Positions 40,987 to 49,599 of a stretch of 64,000 bases of DNA are shown here, piece by piece. Position 1 is the stretch's first letter; each line of letters begins with the position of its first letter. Source of the stretch: Variovorax paradoxus. GTDB lineage: Bacteria > Pseudomonadota > Gammaproteobacteria > Burkholderiales > Burkholderiaceae_C. The stretch covers positions 4,591,001 to 4,655,000 of the forward strand of contig NZ_CP045644.1 in assembly GCF_009498455.1 (NCBI RefSeq). The letters run 5' to 3'. The translations under genes were made by a program, and so were the position numbers. The notes under the pieces were generated by a model. It made no database searches. It was given only the letters and a program-made list of their open reading frames with translations, and was not told the DNA's origin.

Positions 40987-42816
40987 ATGTCCACGCTTCG
41001 CACAACCCTCGACTTCCTGCTTCATGAGTGGCTGCAGACCGAACGCCTGAGCAGCCGGCAGCGATTTGCCGATCACTCGCGTGAGACATTCGATGCCGTT
41101 CTCGACACCTGCGAGCGGATCGCACGCGAGAAATACGCGCCGGCCAACCGTCTGATCGATACCGAAGAACCTCGCTTCGACGGAGAGACCGTCACGCTTC
41201 CCGCTGTGACGCACGAAGCCTACGCCGCGTACGTGGAGTCGGGTCTCCTGCTGGGGGGGCAGGACTACGAGGTCGGCGGCATGCAGTTGCCCCACGCAGT
41301 GCAAGCAGCTGCCAGCACGGTCTTCAGCTGCGCCTCCATCAGCCTCGGCGCCTTCGGGCTTTTGACCCTCGGCAATGCGAACCTGCTGATGGCGCATGGC
41401 ACTGATACGCAGAAGCGCGTCTTTGCGCTCAATGAACTGAATGGTCGGTTCACTGGCACCATGTGCTTGTCGGAGCCGCAGGCTGGGTCGTCCATATCTG
41501 ACATCTCCACGCGCGCAACACCCGACGGAGACGACTTCGAGCACGATCCGCTCGGCCCGCGTTACCGCCTGCGCGGCAACAAGATGTGGATCACCGGTGG
41601 CGAGCATGAGCTTGCGGAGAACATCGTCCATTTGGTACTGGCCAAGATCCCCGGTCCGGACGGGAAACTGGTCCCCGGTACGCGTGGCATCTCGCTGTTC
41701 GTCGTGCCCAAGAAGCTGGTCGGCGTTGATGGTGCTTTGACTGGCGAGCGCAATGACGTTGCGCTGGCGGGCCTGAATCACAAGCTGGGTTGGCGTGGCG
41801 TCACGAACACGCTTCTGAACTTCGGGGAAGGAAGGTACCCCGTGCGTGGTGGGAGCGGGGCAATCGGCTACCTGGTCGGCACGCCAGGCGAAGGATTGCG
41901 TTGCATGTTCCACATGATGAACGAGGCCCGGATCGACATTGGCCTATCGGCGACGGCTTTGGGTCTCGCGGGCTACGATGCAGCGCTGGACTATGCCAGG
42001 ATCCGCACACAAGGCCGCCCTGCAGGCCCTGCCGGGAAGGATGCGGCAACGCCACAGGTGCGAATCATCGAACATGCCGACGTCAAACGCATGCTGCTGG
42101 CGCAGAAAGCCTATTGTGAAGGCGCTCTGGCCCTGCTGCTGCTGTGTGCTCGCCTAGTGGACGACCAGCGCACCGGAACATCTGCGGAAGCCGAAGAGTC
42201 GCGGCTGCTGCTGGAGGTGTTGACGCCCATCGCGAAAAGTTGGCCCAGCGAGTTTTGTCTCGAGGCCAATTCGCTGGCCATTCAGATCCACGGGGGCTAT
42301 GGCTACACGCGCGACTTCCCGGTTGAACAGTACTGGCGGGAGAACCGCCTGAACATGATTCATGAAGGCTCCCACGGCATTCAGGCTGCGGATCTTTTGG
42401 GCCGCAAGGTCGTGATGGAAGGCGGCAAGGGCTTGGACGTGCTGGTCGCACGAATCAACCGCACCTTGCAGCAGGCGCGCGAACGGCCGGATCTTACGGT
42501 CAACGCTGCCTCTGTGGAAAAGGCGGTGCAGGTGGTCGTCGCTGCGACACGCGAGGCCTGGGCATCTGGGGACCCTTCCGAGGCCTTGGCTAACGCTGTA
42601 CCGTACATGCAGGCATTCGGACACATGGTGATTGCATGGGTCTGGACCGATGTTCTGCTGGCGGTCCCGGTGTCTGACGGCACGCCCGCGGCAGAAGGTA
42701 GACGCCGGGCTGCCCGGTATTTTTGCAACTACGAGTTGCCGAAGGTCGGGGCATGGCTTCGTGTGGTCGAGGCGCGCGACATGACCTGCGCCGGCATGCC
42801 GGAGGATGGTTTTTAA
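40987..42816 (+). CDS. Long acyl-CoA dehydrogenase (DmdC-like, with C-terminal extension)
   Basis: Flavoprotein of 609 residues, about 200 longer than classical acyl-CoA dehydrogenases, as in the DmdC/AidB-like group. Middle-domain segments are FTGTMCLSEPQAGSSISDIST and YRLRGNKMWITGGEHEL; the C-terminal catalytic domain has IQIHGGYGYTRDFPVEQYWREN, followed by an extra helical domain. It is probably the alpha,beta-desaturating enzyme of the CoA pathway of this operon. It lies 59 bp after the cupin gene with a weak ribosome site; a small palindrome (AATCA-2-TGATT, 40966-40977) precedes it, so a separate promoter is possible. It converges with the next gene. Confidence 0.92.
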   Translation: MSTLRTTLDFLLHEWLQTERLSSRQRFADHSRETFDAVLDTCERIAREKYAPANRLIDTEEPRFDGETVTLPAVTHEAYAAYVESGLLLGGQDYEVGGMQLPHAVQAAASTVFSCASISLGAFGLLTLGNANLLMAHGTDTQKRVFALNELNGRFTGTMCLSEPQAGSSISDISTRATPDGDDFEHDPLGPRYRLRGNKMWITGGEHELAENIVHLVLAKIPGPDGKLVPGTRGISLFVVPKKLVGVDGALTGERNDVALAGLNHKLGWRGVTNTLLNFGEGRYPVRGGSGAIGYLVGTPGEGLRCMFHMMNEARIDIGLSATALGLAGYDAALDYARIRTQGRPAGPAGKDAATPQVRIIEHADVKRMLLAQKAYCEGALALLLLCARLVDDQRTGTSAEAEESRLLLEVLTPIAKSWPSEFCLEANSLAIQIHGGYGYTRDFPVEQYWRENRLNMIHEGSHGIQAADLLGRKVVMEGGKGLDVLVARINRTLQQARERPDLTVNAASVEKAVQVVVAATREAWASGDPSEALANAVPYMQAFGHMVIAWVWTDVLLAVPVSDGTPAAEGRRRAARYFCNYELPKVGAWLRVVEARDMTCAGMPEDGF

Positions 42817-42871
42817 GGCGCCCTGCTCGAAGTCCGCCGTGGCTGCGCATCGCGCTGCCTTTGGTCGCTCT

Positions 42872-43861
42872 CTATTGGTCAGCCTTCACGCCCGCGCGGG
42901 TGATGATGTCCGACCACTTCGCCGCATCCCGCTCGATGATGCGCGCGAATTCTTCGCGCGTTCCAACTCCCGGCTCCACGCCAGTGTTGGTCAATTCCTT
43001 CTGCACATCGGGCGATGCGGCGGCTACTGCCATGGCCCGAACCAGCCGCTCAACGACCTGCGGGGGTGTGCCGGCAGGCGCCACGGGACCAAACCATGAA
43101 TAGACTTCGTACGTGGGCAGAAGTGTTCCGAATAGCGGCACGGCCGGCGTCGGCGCAAATGGCTTGCGGCCGGTTACGGCATAGGCACGCAGGCGGCCGT
43201 TCTGGATGTGTGGTGCCAAGGCGGACGCCGTATCGAGCACCAGATCGACCTGAGCCCCGAGTGCGTCAGTGATTGCCGGACCGCCTCCACGATAGGGTAC
43301 GTGCACCAGTCGCATGCCGGTCAGCTCGCGAAGATGCTCGGCGGCCAAGTGCCCCAACGAACCGTTGCCTGCCGTCGCCACTGTCAACGCCTTGCGCCGG
43401 CCCAGTTCGATCAGCTGGCCCAGGTCGCGTGCGCTTATCGATGGTGGCCCTGCGAGCATCATCGGTCCGCGCAGCGCCATACCGATCGGAACGAATGAGC
43501 GCGCATCGTAGCCCAGCGATTTGTACAGGCCAGGGGCCACTGCCAGCGTGCTTGTTCCGCCCCACAGCAAGGTGTAGCCGTCTGCAGCCGCGCGCGCGAC
43601 TGCTGCGCTGCCAACGGTGCCCCCAGCGCCGGCGCGATTCTCGATCACGATGGGCTGGCTCAGCGTCTCGCTCATCGAGCGCGCAAAAAGCCGGGCGCTC
43701 GCGTCCGTGGGGCCGCCCGCCGGGAACGGGACCACCAAAGTGATCGGCTTGCTGGGGTAGCCTGGCTGTTGGGCGTGCGTAAGCATCGGCGAGACCGCCA
43801 CTGCGGCGGCGAGCAGAGCTGCGCGGAACCTGGAACGAAACTGGGCAATGAAGCTGGACAT
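42872..43861 (-). CDS. Bug/TctC-family periplasmic solute receptor
   Basis: Receptor of 329 residues. The signal peptide (about 1-31, ending THAQ) is followed by YPSKPITLVVPFPAGGPTD, the family opening; HVPYRGGGPAITDALGA and LFGTLLPTYEVYSWFGPVAPAGTP are also typical. I place the start at ATG 43861 rather than GTG 43882. It is an orphan, convergent with the acyl-CoA dehydrogenase and divergent from the NIPSNAP gene. Confidence 0.9.
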   Translation of the reverse strand: MSSFIAQFRSRFRAALLAAAVAVSPMLTHAQQPGYPSKPITLVVPFPAGGPTDASARLFARSMSETLSQPIVIENRAGAGGTVGSAAVARAAADGYTLLWGGTSTLAVAPGLYKSLGYDARSFVPIGMALRGPMMLAGPPSISARDLGQLIELGRRKALTVATAGNGSLGHLAAEHLRELTGMRLVHVPYRGGGPAITDALGAQVDLVLDTASALAPHIQNGRLRAYAVTGRKPFAPTPAVPLFGTLLPTYEVYSWFGPVAPAGTPPQVVERLVRAMAVAAASPDVQKELTNTGVEPGVGTREEFARIIERDAAKWSDIITRAGVKADQ

Positions 43862-44169
43862 CTGGGGCGATCCAATTTGCACCGGTGGAACGCGTGCCGG
43901 TCACGCAGGCACCGCCTGGGAGGGCCGTGCATCCGAGGCATCCTAAGTGGGAAAGCCATCCTGTCGCAGAAGCCTGTTTGCTTGATGGACACGTCTTGCA
44001 GTGCGGCTCACCACTGCGTCCAGAAAGCGCCCGCCGCGTCATAAAGATGAATGCGACATCAGGGACAAACCCGCGATGCAGGTTGTGTTCGCAAATCGGA
44101 AAAGGCTCTGGCCCTCGGATTGGATTCGCAGAAAACTACGGCTTTGATCGAATCGTGGAAGGGACACCG
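43862..44169. other. Divergent intergenic region, TctC receptor / NIPSNAP gene
   Basis: About 308 bp without a credible gene. It must hold promoters for both directions, but I see no convincing -35/-10 pair or strong palindrome. The frame running from 43885 into the NIPSNAP gene has no family-like content before residue 96. Confidence 0.4.
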
Positions 44170-44520
44170 ATGCTTGTCGAAGAGCGCACCTATACGACCC
44201 ATCCTGGCCGATGGCGGGATTACCTGGCCCTGTTCGAAGCCGAGGGGCTGGCCATCCAGCACCGCATACTGGGCCGGATGGTCGGCTACTACACCACAGA
44301 ATTGGGCGAGTTGAACCAGATTGTTCATCTGTGGGCCTATGAAGACCTGAACGAGCGCGCCGAGCGTCGAGCCGCGCTGCTGGCCGACCCAGGGTTCAAG
44401 GCCTATGTGGCCAAGATGCTGCCGCTGTTGCAGCGGCAAGAAAGCCGGATTCTTCGGCCTGCACCTTTCTTCCAGCCTCGATGGTGCGAGCCAGCGAACG
44501 TGTCGCCGGGGCAGCTCTGA
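44170..44520 (+). CDS. NIPSNAP-family protein
   Basis: Protein of 116 residues with the ferredoxin-like NIPSNAP pattern: VEERTYTTHPGRWRDYLALFE at the N-terminus and NQIVHLWAYEDLNERAERRA in the middle. Bacterial members accompany aromatic or ether catabolic operons; their reaction is not established. ATG 44170 has the ribosome site GGAAGGGACACC. The gene stands alone after a divergent TctC receptor gene. Confidence 0.8.
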   Translation: MLVEERTYTTHPGRWRDYLALFEAEGLAIQHRILGRMVGYYTTELGELNQIVHLWAYEDLNERAERRAALLADPGFKAYVAKMLPLLQRQESRILRPAPFFQPRWCEPANVSPGQL

Positions 44521-44563
44521 TTGATCAGGCGCGCTCGAGCCAAGGTGACGATGAGGCGATCCC

Positions 44564-44875
44564 ATGAATGCACGGCGGGACATGAAGACACAGGTGTTCA
44601 GATCTCGCCCGAGTAGCAACCGGGCCGGGGAGTCGAAGAATCTAAGTTCCGAGCCTGATCAGGAGTCAGAGGACGACATGCTTGAAAAGCTAGCGGGCGA
44701 CCCAGTGCTCGAACCTCCGACTCTGGAGTACTGCATTGGGCTGGGGGTTCTTGCATCGTTCCCCATGGGTAGCATCAAGTCCGCGCAATACGAAGTCTCA
44801 TCGAGCGAGCAGATGACGTACTTGGGAGTGAGCATTGGGCTTGTGCTCCTGTGCGCACTCTTAAGTGGATACTGA
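44564..44875 (+). CDS. Hypothetical small membrane-anchored protein
   Basis: Possible protein of 103 residues that I do not recognise. It has a polar, acidic first half (SSEPDQESEDD near residues 28-38) and one hydrophobic segment at the very C-terminus (TYLGVSIGLVLLCALLSG), like a tail-anchored protein. Base composition is less GC-rich than in the neighbours. No ribosome site stands out. It fills most of an otherwise gene-free 507-bp gap between the aromatic and sugar-acid regions, so it may be a chance frame. Confidence 0.35.
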   Translation: MNARRDMKTQVFRSRPSSNRAGESKNLSSEPDQESEDDMLEKLAGDPVLEPPTLEYCIGLGVLASFPMGSIKSAQYEVSSSEQMTYLGVSIGLVLLCALLSGY

Positions 44876-45027
44876 CGAACGCCGAATCCTTTAGGCCGAC
44901 GGAGCGCCCCTTCGCCCTAGCGGGTCTGCATCGGCATAGCGCGTTGTCGAACGCTTGAGCGGCCTTGGAGAAGGTTGGGCATCAGAGTTGAGGGCGACCG
45001 TCATGCGTATCAGATTTTTGGCTGCCT

Positions 45028-46071
45028 TCACGTACTGCTTCGCTCGATCACCTCAAAGCCGATGTCCACGAACTGCGCCCCGGGGTCTTCGCCAGCCAGC
45101 CGCGTGAGCAGCATCTGCCCGGCGCGTTCGCCCATTTCGGCGCGGCGAATACGCACGGTGGACAGTCGTGGCGACGCGGCTCGCGCAATGGGCATGTCGC
45201 CGAAACCCATCACCGCAATGCGGCCAGGCACAGCCCAGCCGCGCTGCTGACATTCGAAGAGCAGGCCGGCCGCGAGCAGGTCGTTGTTGCAGAATACGGC
45301 AGTGATGCCGGGTCGCCGCGCCAGCAGTTGCGCCAGCCGCGCGCCGGCATCATCGATCTGCACGGGCGGGCGGATCAGCTCGGCCGGCACCTCGTCCGCG
45401 CCACGCGCCGCGGCCTCGGCGCGGAAACCTGCGAGCCGCAGGCGAGAGCGCTCTTCCTCCGCGCCGATGAAGGCCAGCGAGCGGTATCCGCGTGCGAACA
45501 GGTGCGCGGCAGCAGCGCGCCCCGCGTCGACGTTCGAGAAGCCGACCAGCATGTCGACCGGCGCCTCGCCACCCGCGGAGGGCCAGTCCCATGTCTGCAC
45601 CACGGGCACACCTGCGCGGCGAAGCTTGAGCCGCAGCGCGCTGGGTTGCCCAAGGCCGGTGAGCACCAACCCGTCGACGCGGCGCCCAAGAAAGGTGTCG
45701 ACCAGAGCGGCCTCGTCGTTGTGGCGGTAGGCGCTCTGGCCCAGCAGCAGTTGGTAGCCGCCATCGGCCAGCGTCTGGGCCAGCGCCTCGATCGTCTCGG
45801 AGAACACCAGGTTGGAGATGGTCGGCACGATGGCCGCCACGATGCGTGAGCGGTTGGACGCGAGGCTGCCGGCCATGAGGTTGGGCACATAGCCCAGCCG
45901 TTCGATGGCCGCGCGCACGGCAGCGAGGGTGTCGGGCGCAAGCTTGCCTGGCGTGTTGATGGCGCGCGAGACGGTAACGAGCGACACGCCCGCCTCGCGC
46001 GCCACGTCGCTCATGCGAGCGGCGCCTGACGGCGCGGTTTCTTCGGGGATGTGGATCTTGGTGGCGGGCAT
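45028..46071 (-). CDS. LacI-family transcriptional regulator
   Basis: Regulator of 347 residues. The helix-turn-helix and hinge are SDVAREAGVSLVTVSRAIN and LGYVPNLMAGSLASNRS (residues about 20-75), followed by a periplasmic-binding-type effector domain (AAIVPTISNLVFSE; RPGITAVFCNNDLLAAGLL). Divergent from the TctC-galactarate dehydratase block. Two operator-like TGAAAGCGCT(A/T)CCA sites lie between them (46123 and 46224), so it likely represses this block and itself, with an aldarate or uronate as inducer. The frame upstream of 46071 has no ribosome site. Confidence 0.92.
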   Translation of the reverse strand: MPATKIHIPEETAPSGAARMSDVAREAGVSLVTVSRAINTPGKLAPDTLAAVRAAIERLGYVPNLMAGSLASNRSRIVAAIVPTISNLVFSETIEALAQTLADGGYQLLLGQSAYRHNDEAALVDTFLGRRVDGLVLTGLGQPSALRLKLRRAGVPVVQTWDWPSAGGEAPVDMLVGFSNVDAGRAAAAHLFARGYRSLAFIGAEEERSRLRLAGFRAEAAARGADEVPAELIRPPVQIDDAGARLAQLLARRPGITAVFCNNDLLAAGLLFECQQRGWAVPGRIAVMGFGDMPIARAASPRLSTVRIRRAEMGERAGQMLLTRLAGEDPGAQFVDIGFEVIERSST

Positions 46072-46122
46072 GGCAAAACGCTGTCGATCATAGCCTTTGG
46101 GAATCGGTGAAACACCTTGAGA

Positions 46123-46136
46123 TGAAAGCGCTACCA
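46123..46136. promoter_or_regulatory. LacI-type operator site 1
   Basis: TGAAAGCGCTACCA, a near-palindrome with the central CG typical of LacI-family operators. It is 52 bp upstream of the LacI start and is repeated with one change at 46224-46237, 101 bp away. Confidence 0.65.
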
Positions 46137-46223
46137 ATTGAGCCTTCTGCGTCCCATGCAGTGGGATTCGCTTAAGAGTCTCCAGATATTCGGGGCTTTC
46201 CGAACCTCTTGCGAAAGCCAAAA

Positions 46224-46237
46224 TGAAAGCGCTTCCA
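46224..46237. promoter_or_regulatory. LacI-type operator site 2
   Basis: TGAAAGCGCTTCCA, 47 bp upstream of the TctC receptor start. With site 1 it would allow looping by a tetramer or separate control of the two divergent promoters. Assignment to the LacI protein at 45028 rests on position and consensus. Confidence 0.7.
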
Positions 46238-46283
46238 TCACCATGCATCTAACAAGCGAATCCAACGCGCAGGAGACAAATCC

Positions 46284-47252
46284 ATGTTCCGCAGAACCCT
46301 TCTTGCTGCCCTGGCCTTGGCCGGCCTGCTGGCCGGCGCCGCCCACGCCCAGGACGATTACCCCTCGCGTCCCGTGAAACTCATCGTGCCGTTCCCCGCA
46401 GGCGGCACCAGCGACATCATGGGCCGCCTGATTGCCGAGGTGCTCGGGCGGCAGCTCAAGCAGCCGTTCATCGTCGACAACAAGGGTGGGGCGGGCGGCT
46501 CCATCGGCACCGATCAGGCGGCCAAGGCGCCGGGCGACGGCTACACGCTGCTGCTGTCGGGCATCGGCAGCAACGCGATCATCCACGGCTTCTCGCCCAA
46601 GCCGCCCTATGACTCGAACCGCGACTTCGTGCATGTGTCGCAGCTTGCGGCCGGGCCCAACGTGCTGGTGGTGAACCCATCGTTCCCGGCGAAGAACTTC
46701 AAGGAGTTCGTTGCCTGGGTCAAGGCCAACCCGGGCAAGTTCAGCTACGGGCAGGTCAACGCCTCGTCCGGCCACGTCACCACCGAGTATCTCAAGCAGG
46801 TGGCGGGGCTCGACATGGTGGGCATTCCGTACAAGGGGAGCGCACCCGCGCTCAACGACGTGCTGGCCGACCAGATTCCCGGCATGTTCACCAACCAGGA
46901 CTCGGTGCTGCCTCACATCAAGGCCGGCAAGCTGCGCGCCCTGGTCGTCACCAGCGCGCATCGCAACCCGCTGTTCCCCGACGTGCCTACGGTGGCCGAG
47001 TCGGGCTACCCCGGTTTCAGCGCCGTGTCGTGGACCGGCCTGTCGGCGCCCAAGGGCACGCCAAAGACAGTCGCCGACAAGCTCGAAGCCGCCATGGTCA
47101 AGGGCTTCGCAGACCCGGCGGTGCGTGCCAAGCTGGAAGCCAACGGTTTCGTCGTGGTGGCTTCGCACGCAGCCGACTACACGCGCTTCGTGCAGGACGA
47201 GACAGCGCGCTGGACCCAGGTGGTGCAGAAGGCCGGCATCAAGCTGGACTGA
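46284..47252 (+). CDS. Bug/TctC-family periplasmic solute receptor
   Basis: Receptor of 322 residues. Clear signal peptide (MFRRTLLAALALAGLLAGAAHAQ), then YPSRPVKLIVPFPAGGTSD and IPYKGSAPALNDVLADQIPG. The ribosome site is CAGGAGACAAATCC. Here the operon context suggests a sugar-diacid ligand such as galactarate, since it precedes the galactarate/L-talarate dehydratase by 50 bp. No TctA/TctB genes are next to it. Confidence 0.92.
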   Translation: MFRRTLLAALALAGLLAGAAHAQDDYPSRPVKLIVPFPAGGTSDIMGRLIAEVLGRQLKQPFIVDNKGGAGGSIGTDQAAKAPGDGYTLLLSGIGSNAIIHGFSPKPPYDSNRDFVHVSQLAAGPNVLVVNPSFPAKNFKEFVAWVKANPGKFSYGQVNASSGHVTTEYLKQVAGLDMVGIPYKGSAPALNDVLADQIPGMFTNQDSVLPHIKAGKLRALVVTSAHRNPLFPDVPTVAESGYPGFSAVSWTGLSAPKGTPKTVADKLEAAMVKGFADPAVRAKLEANGFVVVASHAADYTRFVQDETARWTQVVQKAGIKLD

Positions 47253-47302
47253 ATGCGCGCCGCTACTTTTTCTTCCCTGTTTCCAATTCCGAAAGTGACC
47301 GA

Positions 47303-48499
47303 ATGAAAGCCGTCGAATCCAACATCGTTTCCTACGCCAAGGTGGCCGAAGGCGCACGCACTGCCGCCGATGCAGCCGACCGCATCGACTGGATCAAGGT
47401 CTCGCTGATGTACCTGCCGCTGGCCACGCCGGTGAGCGACGCCAAGGTGCTCACGGGCCGCCAGAAGCCGCTGACCGAAATCGCCTTCATCTTTGCCGAG
47501 ATCCGCACGCGCGACGGCCACGAAGGCATCGGCTTCGGCTACAGCAAGCGCGCGGGCGGTCCCGGCATGTATGCGCATGCGAAGGAGCTCGCGCCCAACC
47601 TGATCGGCGAAGACCCGAACGACATCTCGCGCCTCTTTACCAAGCTGCTGTGGGCGGGCGCCAGCATGGGCCGCAGCGGTCTCACCACGCAGGCGGTTGC
47701 ACCGTTCGACATCGCGCTGTGGGACCTGAAGGCCAAGCGCGCCAAACTGCCGCTGGCCAAGCTGCTGGGCGCCGAACGCGACTCGGTGCAGTGCTACAAC
47801 ACCTCGGGCGGCTACCTGCACACGCCGCTCGACCAGGTGCTCAAGAACGTAGCCATTTCGCGCGAGAGCGGCATTGGCGGCATCAAGCTCAAGGTGGGCC
47901 AGCCCGACCTGGCCATCGACATCCAGCGCGTGGGCGAAGTACGCAAGCTGCTGGGCGATGCGTTTCCGCTGATGGTCGATGCCAACCAGCAATGGGACCG
48001 CCAGAAGGCCACACGCGCCTGCCGCGCGTTCGAGGACTTCGACCTCACCTGGATCGAGGAGCCGCTGGACGCCTACGACTTCGAGGGCCACGCGCAACTG
48101 GCTGCGCGCTTCGACACCGCCATCGCCACCGGCGAGATGCTCACCAGTTTCGGCGAACATGCGCAGCTCATCATGGCGGAGGGCAGCGATTTCATCCAGC
48201 CCGACGCGCCGCGCGTGGGCGGCATCACGCCCTTCCTGCAGATCATGAACCTGGCGGCCTTCAAGGGGCGCAAGCTGGCGCCGCACTTCGCGATGGAAAT
48301 TCACCTGCATCTGGCTGCTGCCTACCCCATCGAACCCTGGCTCGAACACTTCGAATGGCTGGGTCCGATGTTCAACGAGCAGATGCACCTGAAGGACGGC
48401 CGCATGCATGTGTCGGATCGCCCGGGCCTGGGCTTCAGCCTGAGCGAGCAGGCACTGAAATGGACGACCGAGACGCAGGAGTTCGGCAAGCGGCCCTGA
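47303..48499 (+). CDS. Galactarate / L-talarate dehydratase
   Basis: Enolase-superfamily enzyme of 398 residues, the same length as the characterised Salmonella TalrD/GalrD, with high identity as I recall it (KVLTGRQKPLTE, WAGASMGRSG, CYNTSGGYLHTPLDQVLKN). All expected residues are present: Lys195 and Lys197 (KLK), metal ligands Asp226, Glu252 and Glu278, and His328 (APHF). It dehydrates (and epimerises) meso-galactarate and L-talarate to 5-keto-4-deoxy-D-glucarate. The frame from 47030 extends into the receptor gene and is rejected. Confidence 0.95.
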   Translation: MKAVESNIVSYAKVAEGARTAADAADRIDWIKVSLMYLPLATPVSDAKVLTGRQKPLTEIAFIFAEIRTRDGHEGIGFGYSKRAGGPGMYAHAKELAPNLIGEDPNDISRLFTKLLWAGASMGRSGLTTQAVAPFDIALWDLKAKRAKLPLAKLLGAERDSVQCYNTSGGYLHTPLDQVLKNVAISRESGIGGIKLKVGQPDLAIDIQRVGEVRKLLGDAFPLMVDANQQWDRQKATRACRAFEDFDLTWIEEPLDAYDFEGHAQLAARFDTAIATGEMLTSFGEHAQLIMAEGSDFIQPDAPRVGGITPFLQIMNLAAFKGRKLAPHFAMEIHLHLAAAYPIEPWLEHFEWLGPMFNEQMHLKDGRMHVSDRPGLGFSLSEQALKWTTETQEFGKRP

Positions 48500-48653
48500 G
48501 TCTGCCGCCATCGCTGCCGTGTCCCAGCGGGTGGGGATTTTCGGACAGTGCGCCCGCGTGGCCATACACCGCAGCCGTGCGGGCCTCCTAGCATTGGCAG
48601 GCTTCGAGGCCGTCGTGAGCCGCGCGCCCCGATCGCTCACCATAGGAGACACC

Positions 48654-49466
48654 ATGATCGACCGACGCACTTTCACCATCGTCAGCGCCTCCCTCGCAGG
48701 CACGCTGGCATTCGGCAGTACAGCTGCCCACGCGCAGAGCGACACACTGGCACGCATCCAGCAAGCCAAAAAAATCCGCATTGCGCTCGACCCCAGCATT
48801 CCGCCATGGTCGTTCAAGAACGACAAGCTCGAGATGAGCGGATCCGAATACGAGACCGCCAAAATGCTGGCAGAGGATCTCGGCGTGACGCTGGAGATGG
48901 TGCCGACCAACGGTGCCAACCGCATTCCGCAACTGATCACCGACAAGGCTGACATCGTGGTGGCCGCGATGACGATTACCGCCGAGCGGCAGAAGGTCAT
49001 CGACTTCTCGCTGCCGTACTCGGGCACGACCACCGCGGTCTCCGCGCCGCGCGGCATGGCCATCAAGACCATGCCCGACCTGGCCGGCAAGCGCGTAGGC
49101 GTCGCCCGCGGTACCGTCATGGATACCGACTTGACCGCCACCGCCCCGAAGGGCGTGGAGATCGTGCGTTTCGAGGACGAGGCAACCACGCTGACTGCGG
49201 TGCTGAGCGGGCAGGTCGATATCGTCGCCCAATCGGTCACGTTGAATGAGACCGTCAACAAGCGGGACCCCGCCAAGGCCCTGGAAACCAAGATCGTTCT
49301 GCGCAACAGCTTGCACGGCATCGGCATGCGCAAGAACGACGCACGGCTCAAGGAGTGGCTCGACCAATGGGTGCGGACCAACATGGCCAATGGCAAACTG
49401 GCTGCAGTGTTCAAGAAGAATCAAGGCATCGACCTGCCCGCTGCGGTGGTACAAGCTGCACGTTAG
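48654..49466 (+). CDS. ABC transporter substrate-binding protein, polar amino-acid type (SBP_bac_3)
   Basis: Receptor of 270 residues with an N-terminal export signal containing RR (MIDRRTFTIVSASLAGTLAF, ending AHAQ), possibly Tat-type. Mature opening DTLARIQQAKKIRIALDPSIPP is typical of family 3. It is one of four closely related receptors in the island (also 51608, 54734 and 55579) and the only one on the plus strand. It probably feeds the permeases at 53153-54497. Preceded by CATAGGAGACACC. Confidence 0.9.
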   Translation: MIDRRTFTIVSASLAGTLAFGSTAAHAQSDTLARIQQAKKIRIALDPSIPPWSFKNDKLEMSGSEYETAKMLAEDLGVTLEMVPTNGANRIPQLITDKADIVVAAMTITAERQKVIDFSLPYSGTTTAVSAPRGMAIKTMPDLAGKRVGVARGTVMDTDLTATAPKGVEIVRFEDEATTLTAVLSGQVDIVAQSVTLNETVNKRDPAKALETKIVLRNSLHGIGMRKNDARLKEWLDQWVRTNMANGKLAAVFKKNQGIDLPAAVVQAAR

Positions 49467-49599
49467 GCGGACGGCGGCGCGCGTCCCGCCATCTGGTACT
49501 GCTGGCGCAGCCTGGTGCGCAGCGTTCTCCGGCACGGTCAGGCCGCGCTCGACAATTGCGACACCCCGCGACGCGGGCTCAACCGAGACCTTTTCAAGC

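Noticed and set aside
47177..49414. Minus-strand open frame of 745 codons antisense to the galactarate dehydratase and receptor genes
   Set aside because: It is a shadow of two well-supported plus-strand genes in GC-rich DNA; the translation has no recognisable domain and the opposite genes have conserved active sites.
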